From an uncultured Tannerella sp. (GTDB taxonomy: Bacteria > Bacteroidota > Bacteroidia > Bacteroidales > Tannerellaceae), in contig CALHPT010000155.1 in the NCBI GenBank assembly GCA_938036405.1, positions 1 through 9,177 on the forward strand: a DNA stretch of 9,177 nucleotides, in the 5' to 3' direction. Under the pieces are notes generated by a model. That model did not search any database, was not told where the DNA came from, and saw only the letters and a list, made by a program, of their open reading frames with translations. This document shows, one piece after another, positions 6,110-9,177 of this stretch (position 1 is its first letter; every line of letters begins with the position of its first letter). Both the position numbers and the translations under genes were made by a program.

Positions 6110-7813
6110 ATGGCAAACTTTTATACCGATACGCCCTCGCTCCGCCACCACCTGCACCACCCGCTCATGCGCCGCATCGTGGAGCTGAAGGAGCGTAACT
6201 TCAGAGATAAAGACACGTACGACTACGCGCCGGTCGACTTTGACGACGCGATGGACAGCTACGAACGCGTGCTGGAGATGGTCGGCGAGATCAGCGCCGA
6301 CGTCATCGCACCGAACGCCGAGGGCGTCGACCGTGACGGCCCGACGGTGGCGGACGGTCGCGTGACCTACGCACCGGGCACGCAGGAGAACCTCGACGCC
6401 GTGCGCCGTGCCGGACTCATGGGCATGGCCATGCCGCGCCGCTACGGCGGGCTGAACTTCCCCATCGTGCCCTACATCATGGCCGCCGACATTGTCTCGC
6501 GCGCCGATGCGGGCTTCGAGAACCTCTGGGGCCTGCAGGACTGCGCCGAGACGCTCTACGAGTTCGGCAACGAGGATCAGCACAGCCGCTACATCCCGCG
6601 CGTCTGCGCCGGCGAAACGATGTCGATGGACCTCACCGAGCCCGACGCCGGCAGCGACCTGCAGTCCGTCATGCTCAAGGCCACCTACGACGAGGCCTCG
6701 CAGTGCTGGCGACTGAACGGCGTGAAGCGCTTCATCACCAACGGCGACTCGGACATCCACCTCGTCCTGGCCCGCTCCGAAGAGGGCACCCGCGACGGCC
6801 GCGGCCTCTCCATGTTCATCTACGACAAGCGCAACGGCGGCGTCAATGTCCGCCGCATCGAGAATAAGATGGGCATCAAGGGATCGCCCACCTGCGAGCT
6901 GGTCTTCAATAACGCCCCCGCCGAGCTCTGCGGCGAGCGTCGCCTGGGCCTCATCAAGTACGTCATGGCGCTCATGAACGGCGCCCGCCTCGGCATCATG
7001 GCGCAGGCCGTGGGCCTCTGCGAAGCCGCCTGGCGCGAAGCCGACAAGTACGCCAACGAGCGCCGACAGTTCGGCCGCGCCATCATCGAGTTCCCCGCCG
7101 TCTACGAGATGCTCGCCCTCATGCGTGCCCGCGCCGACGCCACCCGCGCCATGCTCTACGAGACGGCTCGCTACGTGGACATCTACAAGGCCCTCGACGA
7201 CATCGCCCGCGAGCGCAAGCTGACGCCCGAGGAGCGCAAGGAGCAGAAGCGCTACGCCAAGCTGGCCGACGCCTTCACGCCGATGGGCAAGGGCATGTCG
7301 ACGGAGTTCGCCAACCGCAACACGTACGACGCCATCCAGGTGCACGGCGGATCGGGCTTCATGAAGGATTACACCTGCGAACGCCTCTACCGCGACGCCC
7401 GCATCACGAACATCTACGAGGGCACCACGCAGCTGCAAGTCGTGGCTGCCATCCGCCACGTCACCACCGGCACGTACCTCGCCCGCCTGCGCGAATACGA
7501 GGCCGAGACGTATCGCCCCGAGCTCTCCGACCTGCACGCGCAGCTCCGGGAGATGACCGACACGTACGAAGGGCTTGTGGCCCGCGTCACGGAGCCTAAG
7601 GATGCGGAGCTGCTCGACTTCATGGCGCGCCGCTTAGTCGAGGCCGCCACGCATTGCGTCTTCGGCTACCTGCTCCTCCAGAGCGCCAACACGGACGACT
7701 CGTTCACGCCCTCGGCGCGCGTCTACGTCCGCTACGGGGCCGCCGAGATCGCCCAGATCCGCAGCTTCATCGAGGGCTTCCGCCCCGAGTCGCTCTCGGA
7801 TTACAAGGCATAA
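6110..7813 (+). CDS. Acyl-CoA dehydrogenase, long form, Etf-linked
   Basis: FAD-dependent enzyme that interconverts an acyl-CoA and its trans-2-enoyl-CoA, with electrons exchanged through the neighbouring EtfAB. Recognisable segments in the 567 residues: LMGMAMPRRYGGLNFP near 103-118 (N-terminal helical domain), MSMDLTEPDAGSD at 171-183 (flavin site of the beta domain), RFITNGD near 204-210, ERRQFGRAI from 317, VHGGSGFMKDYTCERLYRDA, and NIYEGTTQ with E437 at the position of the catalytic base of short- and medium-chain dehydrogenases. It is about 190 residues longer than the usual 380: an N-terminal extension of some 45, a charged insert around 360-385 (LTPEERKEQKRYAK), and about 120 residues after E437. 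This resembles the long (PF12806-bearing, DmdC-like) subgroup. Start ATG 6110 has AAGGAAG at 6099-6105, one of the few plausible Shine-Dalgarno sequences here. Butyryl-CoA dehydrogenase is likely by context, but chain length is not proven. Strongly GC-rich third positions leave a long antisense frame opposite it. Confidence 0.93.
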   Translation: MANFYTDTPSLRHHLHHPLMRRIVELKERNFRDKDTYDYAPVDFDDAMDSYERVLEMVGEISADVIAPNAEGVDRDGPTVADGRVTYAPGTQENLDAVRRAGLMGMAMPRRYGGLNFPIVPYIMAADIVSRADAGFENLWGLQDCAETLYEFGNEDQHSRYIPRVCAGETMSMDLTEPDAGSDLQSVMLKATYDEASQCWRLNGVKRFITNGDSDIHLVLARSEEGTRDGRGLSMFIYDKRNGGVNVRRIENKMGIKGSPTCELVFNNAPAELCGERRLGLIKYVMALMNGARLGIMAQAVGLCEAAWREADKYANERRQFGRAIIEFPAVYEMLALMRARADATRAMLYETARYVDIYKALDDIARERKLTPEERKEQKRYAKLADAFTPMGKGMSTEFANRNTYDAIQVHGGSGFMKDYTCERLYRDARITNIYEGTTQLQVVAAIRHVTTGTYLARLREYEAETYRPELSDLHAQLREMTDTYEGLVARVTEPKDAELLDFMARRLVEAATHCVFGYLLLQSANTDDSFTPSARVYVRYGAAEIAQIRSFIEGFRPESLSDYKA

Positions 7814-7832
7814 ACGATACACAAAGAAGAAA

Positions 7833-7858
7833 CCCCTCTTTTACCAGAGGAGATTTTA
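7833..7858 (+). terminator. Weak hairpin with T-rich tail after the acyl-CoA dehydrogenase gene
   Basis: CCTCT (7835-7839) pairs with AGAGG (7846-7850) around a 6-nt loop; the stem can extend past one mismatch. ATTTTATG and further T-rich sequence follow. It starts 20 bp after the stop codon. The short stem makes it weaker than the second terminator at 7880, with which it may form a tandem pair. Confidence 0.45.
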
Positions 7859-7879
7859 TGTTTATTTTTATTTATGTGG

Positions 7880-7914
7880 GCCGGATCTGCTGTGAAGCAC
7901 GTCCGGCTTTTTTT
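7880..7914 (+). terminator. Strong rho-independent terminator of the etf operon
   Basis: GCCGGA (7880-7885) pairs with TCCGGC (7902-7907). Inside, TGCT (7888-7891) pairs with AGCA (7896-7899) around GTGA, giving a 6+4-bp stem with a 2x2 internal mismatch. Seven T's (7908-7914) follow directly. It lies 66 bp after the dehydrogenase stop and should end the etfB-etfA-dehydrogenase transcript. Confidence 0.85.
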
Positions 7915-7946
7915 ATGCCCCGACCGGATGGGGGCATCAGGGATGC
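7915..7946. repeat. Overlapping small inverted repeats after the terminator
   Basis: ATGCCCC (7915-7921) pairs with GGGGCAT (7931-7937) over a 9-nt loop. GCATC (7934-7938) can alternatively pair with GATGC (7942-7946) over AGG. The two stems share GCAT, so they are mutually exclusive. They start at the base after the terminator T-run and show no coding potential. Confidence 0.5.
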
Positions 7947-7953
7947 CTACCAT

Positions 7954-8025
7954 GTTTTCCTGGTACCCTTGTAGGGGCGGGCGTCTGCGGACGCCGGCGA
8001 AGTTTTCCTGGTACCCGTGTAGGGG
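7954..8025. repeat. 24-bp direct-repeat pair flanking a hairpin
   Basis: A 24-bp sequence beginning GTTTTCCTGGTACCC and ending GTAGGGG occurs at 7954-7977 and 8002-8025, with one difference (T versus G at its 16th base) and a 48-bp period. Between the copies lies GGCGTC-TGCG-GACGCC (7980-7995), a perfect 6-bp stem with a 4-nt loop. The arrangement looks like a REP/BIME-style or small mobile-element remnant. No reading frame here looks genuine; a minus-strand frame across it merely repeats a short peptide because of the duplication. Confidence 0.7.
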
Positions 8026-8174
8026 TGCAAAAGCATACGCCCTCCAGACATCCCGCAGGAATGAATGATCAGGCGGCCGGGGGCGGGTGTGGGGGTAGCC
8101 GAATCGTTCTACATTTGTCGCCGCTGCCGCGGGCGGAGGCACGTTTAATCGCTATTTGAATCACGTTTGAATGC
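8026..8174. other. Non-coding spacer, no gene seen
   Basis: About 150 bp between the 24-bp repeat pair and the 42-bp array. It contains a G-rich run on the plus strand (8079-8095: G5, C, G3, TGT, G5) and a short CACGTTT duplication (8141-8147 and 8163-8169) just ahead of the array. No RNA gene, convincing promoter or coding frame was found. Confidence 0.5.
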
Positions 8175-8442
8175 TCGCACGCCGTGCAAGAGTCAAAATG
8201 AGGGTCATTTTGGTACTCGCACGGCATGTATAGACCAAAATGAGGGTCATTTTGGTACTCGCACGGCATGCATAGACCAAAATGAGGGTCATTTTGGTAC
8301 TCGCACGGCATGCAAGGAGCAAAATGAGGGTCATTTCGGTGCTTGCACGGCATGCAAGGGGCAAAATGAGGGTCATTTCGGTACTTGCACGGCATGCAAG
8401 GGGCAAAATGAGGGTCATTTCGGTGCTTGCACGGCGTGCAGG
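8175..8442. repeat. Array of 42-bp tandem repeats (six full units plus a partial seventh)
   Basis: Units start at 8175, 8217, 8259, 8301, 8343 and 8385, each exactly 42 bp; a partial unit runs from 8427 to about 8442. Every full unit has the 17-bp core CAAAATGAGGGTCATTT, itself a dyad (AAATGA, GGG, TCATTT). A second dyad lies at each unit start and is best in units 5 and 6, where CTTGCA and TGCAAG flank CGGCA. In units 2 and 3 the core arms lengthen to 10 bp (ACCAAAATGA and TCATTTTGGT). Units 1-3 carry the TCGCAC start and TTTTGGT; units 5-6 carry TTGCAC and TTTCGGT; unit 4 is the switch. With a unit of 14 codons, two frames on each strand remain open, so the peptides (for example NEGHFGTRTAC repeats) are probably not real. 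There are no unique spacers, so this is not CRISPR. It sits about 90 bp upstream of the DUF6261-like gene. Confidence 0.95.
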
Positions 8443-8533
8443 CAGGAAAGCGCGGATAAAAGACTCTCGTCACGGATCGGCAAAAGAGAATTATCAATCA
8501 AGTTTTTAATCAACCAATCATTTACACCTACAC

Positions 8534-9177
8534 ATGGAAGAATTCATAGACGTCAATCCCATCGGGATGACAAAGCTCGACAACGGGCTGCACGTGGGTT
8601 TCCACAGAGACGCGTACGATTTGGTCAACGCCTGTGAGGTCGCCAAAATCGGCATCACGGAAGCCAGGAAACAGGAATGGAAAGAGAATCTCGACCTCGA
8701 AGGCGACATCAACCAAGAGTCAACGGCTGATTACATCACCCAAGAGATCGACAAAAAGGACGAGGCGCGCGACAGGCTCATCTCCTTCCTCTTTGCCATG
8801 ATCCGCGATTATCGGCTGTCGCCCGAGAACGACGAGGCTATCGCTGCCGAAAAGCTGGTCCTCCTCATCAAGCCTTACAGCAAGCTGCAGCGCGAATCGC
8901 TCCGCCGCGAAACGGATCACATCGACGGCCTGATCACAGACCTGAAGAAGCCGGAAAATGCGGCGCTCATCACCACCCTACGGCTCACGCCGATCGTGAC
9001 GAAATTGGAGGCCGCCAACACAGCATTCCGCAACCTCTTTATGCAGAACGTGAAGAAGGATCGCCGCAGCAACCTGCCCACGGCCGCCGAGGTACGTCCC
9101 AAGACCGACGCCGCCTACGACCGCATCATCTTTATGATCCGCGCCGCCTATCTCTCCGGCGCCACCCCCGTGGATCG
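8534..9177 (+). CDS. DUF6261-like protein (3' partial)
   Basis: ATG 8534 opens a frame that continues to the window edge: 214 codons plus two bases, no stop. The product begins MEEFIDVNPIGMTKLDNGLHVGFHR and is mainly helical and charged, with no signal peptide, membrane span or catalytic motif that I recognise. The layout (an N-terminal segment about small targets, then an EIDKKDEARDRLISFLFAMIRDY helix, a LLIKPYSKLQRESLRRETDHIDGLITDL segment in two parts, and AANTAFRNLFMQNVKKDRR near 155-175) resembles the DUF6261 family of Bacteroidota, which has no known function and is usually around 240 aa. So little is missing if this is right. Family assignment is from memory of the pattern. The 91 bp between the tandem array and the start is A/T-rich with no clear TAnnTTTG box or Shine-Dalgarno sequence. 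Confidence 0.75.
   Translation, partial: MEEFIDVNPIGMTKLDNGLHVGFHRDAYDLVNACEVAKIGITEARKQEWKENLDLEGDINQESTADYITQEIDKKDEARDRLISFLFAMIRDYRLSPENDEAIAAEKLVLLIKPYSKLQRESLRRETDHIDGLITDLKKPENAALITTLRLTPIVTKLEAANTAFRNLFMQNVKKDRRSNLPTAAEVRPKTDAAYDRIIFMIRAAYLSGATPVD

Noticed and set aside
5831..7537. 568-aa minus-strand open frame opposite etfA and the acyl-CoA dehydrogenase gene
   Set aside because: Low-complexity Ala/Val/Gly/Asp/His composition typical of the antisense of GC-rich codons; both sense genes are clear.
7801..8142. 113-aa minus-strand frame after the dehydrogenase gene
   Set aside because: Runs through the terminator and the 24-bp repeat pair; the repeated GYQEN peptide is explained by the DNA duplication.
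8175..8442. CRISPR array
   Set aside because: Units are contiguous near-identical 42-mers with no unique spacers and no cas genes nearby.
8069..8497. Minus-strand frame with NDPHFAPCMPCKHR repeats
   Set aside because: Cys/His pairs look zinc-finger-like, but they are a reverse reading of the same 42-bp unit and the array's variation shows no codon-level pattern.
8282..8509. Plus-strand frame with MRVISVLARHARGK repeats
   Set aside because: Starts inside a repeat unit and is another by-product of the array; no ribosome binding site or conserved domain.
8167..8637. Plus-strand frame encoding NEGHFGTRTAC-type repeats
   Set aside because: It starts at TTG, overlaps the DUF6261-like gene by about 100 bp, and its openness follows from the 42-bp unit; two plus and two minus frames are all open across the array.

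Overview
The window is a high-GC stretch from a Bacteroidota chromosome, most likely an anaerobic Bacteroidales (Porphyromonadaceae/Tannerella-like) member. The reasons are the short GyrB type without the enterobacterial insert, mostly weak Shine-Dalgarno sequences, a TAnnTTTG-type promoter box ahead of etfB, an etfB-etfA-acyl-CoA dehydrogenase cluster of the kind found in butyrate-forming anaerobes, and a partial gene resembling the Bacteroidota-restricted DUF6261 family. The genus is a guess; no rRNA or other decisive marker is present.

Layout, all genes on the + strand. (1) 1-1914: gyrB, missing its first few codons at the window edge, followed by a strong rho-independent terminator. (2) 2031-3809: a two-domain protein, an N-terminal class I glutamine-amidotransferase-like gamma-glutamyl hydrolase (peptidase C26) fused to a C-terminal M19 renal-type dipeptidase, with the main catalytic residues of both domains visible. 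(3) 3810-4021: spacer with a pair of 20-bp direct repeats, each holding a short palindrome, then a candidate promoter. (4) 4022-7813: etfB, etfA and a long (567 aa) acyl-CoA dehydrogenase. The first two are separated by 174 bp of hairpin-rich DNA that looks like an inserted dispersed repeat; the last two are 12 bp apart. (5) 7814-8533: about 720 bp with no convincing gene. It holds a terminator, small inverted repeats, a 24-bp direct-repeat pair and an array of six full plus one partial 42-bp tandem repeats built from two alternating inverted repeats. (6) 8534-9177: start of a DUF6261-like gene running off the window.

Functionally, the Etf heterodimer and the acyl-CoA dehydrogenase should form one electron-transfer module: the dehydrogenase exchanges electrons between an acyl-CoA/enoyl-CoA pair and Etf. 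In an anaerobe this would plausibly run toward reduction (crotonyl-CoA to butyryl-CoA), possibly with electron bifurcation. The C26-M19 fusion could take a gamma-glutamyl peptide such as glutathione apart in two successive steps within one polypeptide. The most unusual non-coding feature is the 42-bp array at 8175-8442. Its unit length is a multiple of three and four of the six frames remain open through it, so the open frames there look like by-products of the repeat rather than genes.
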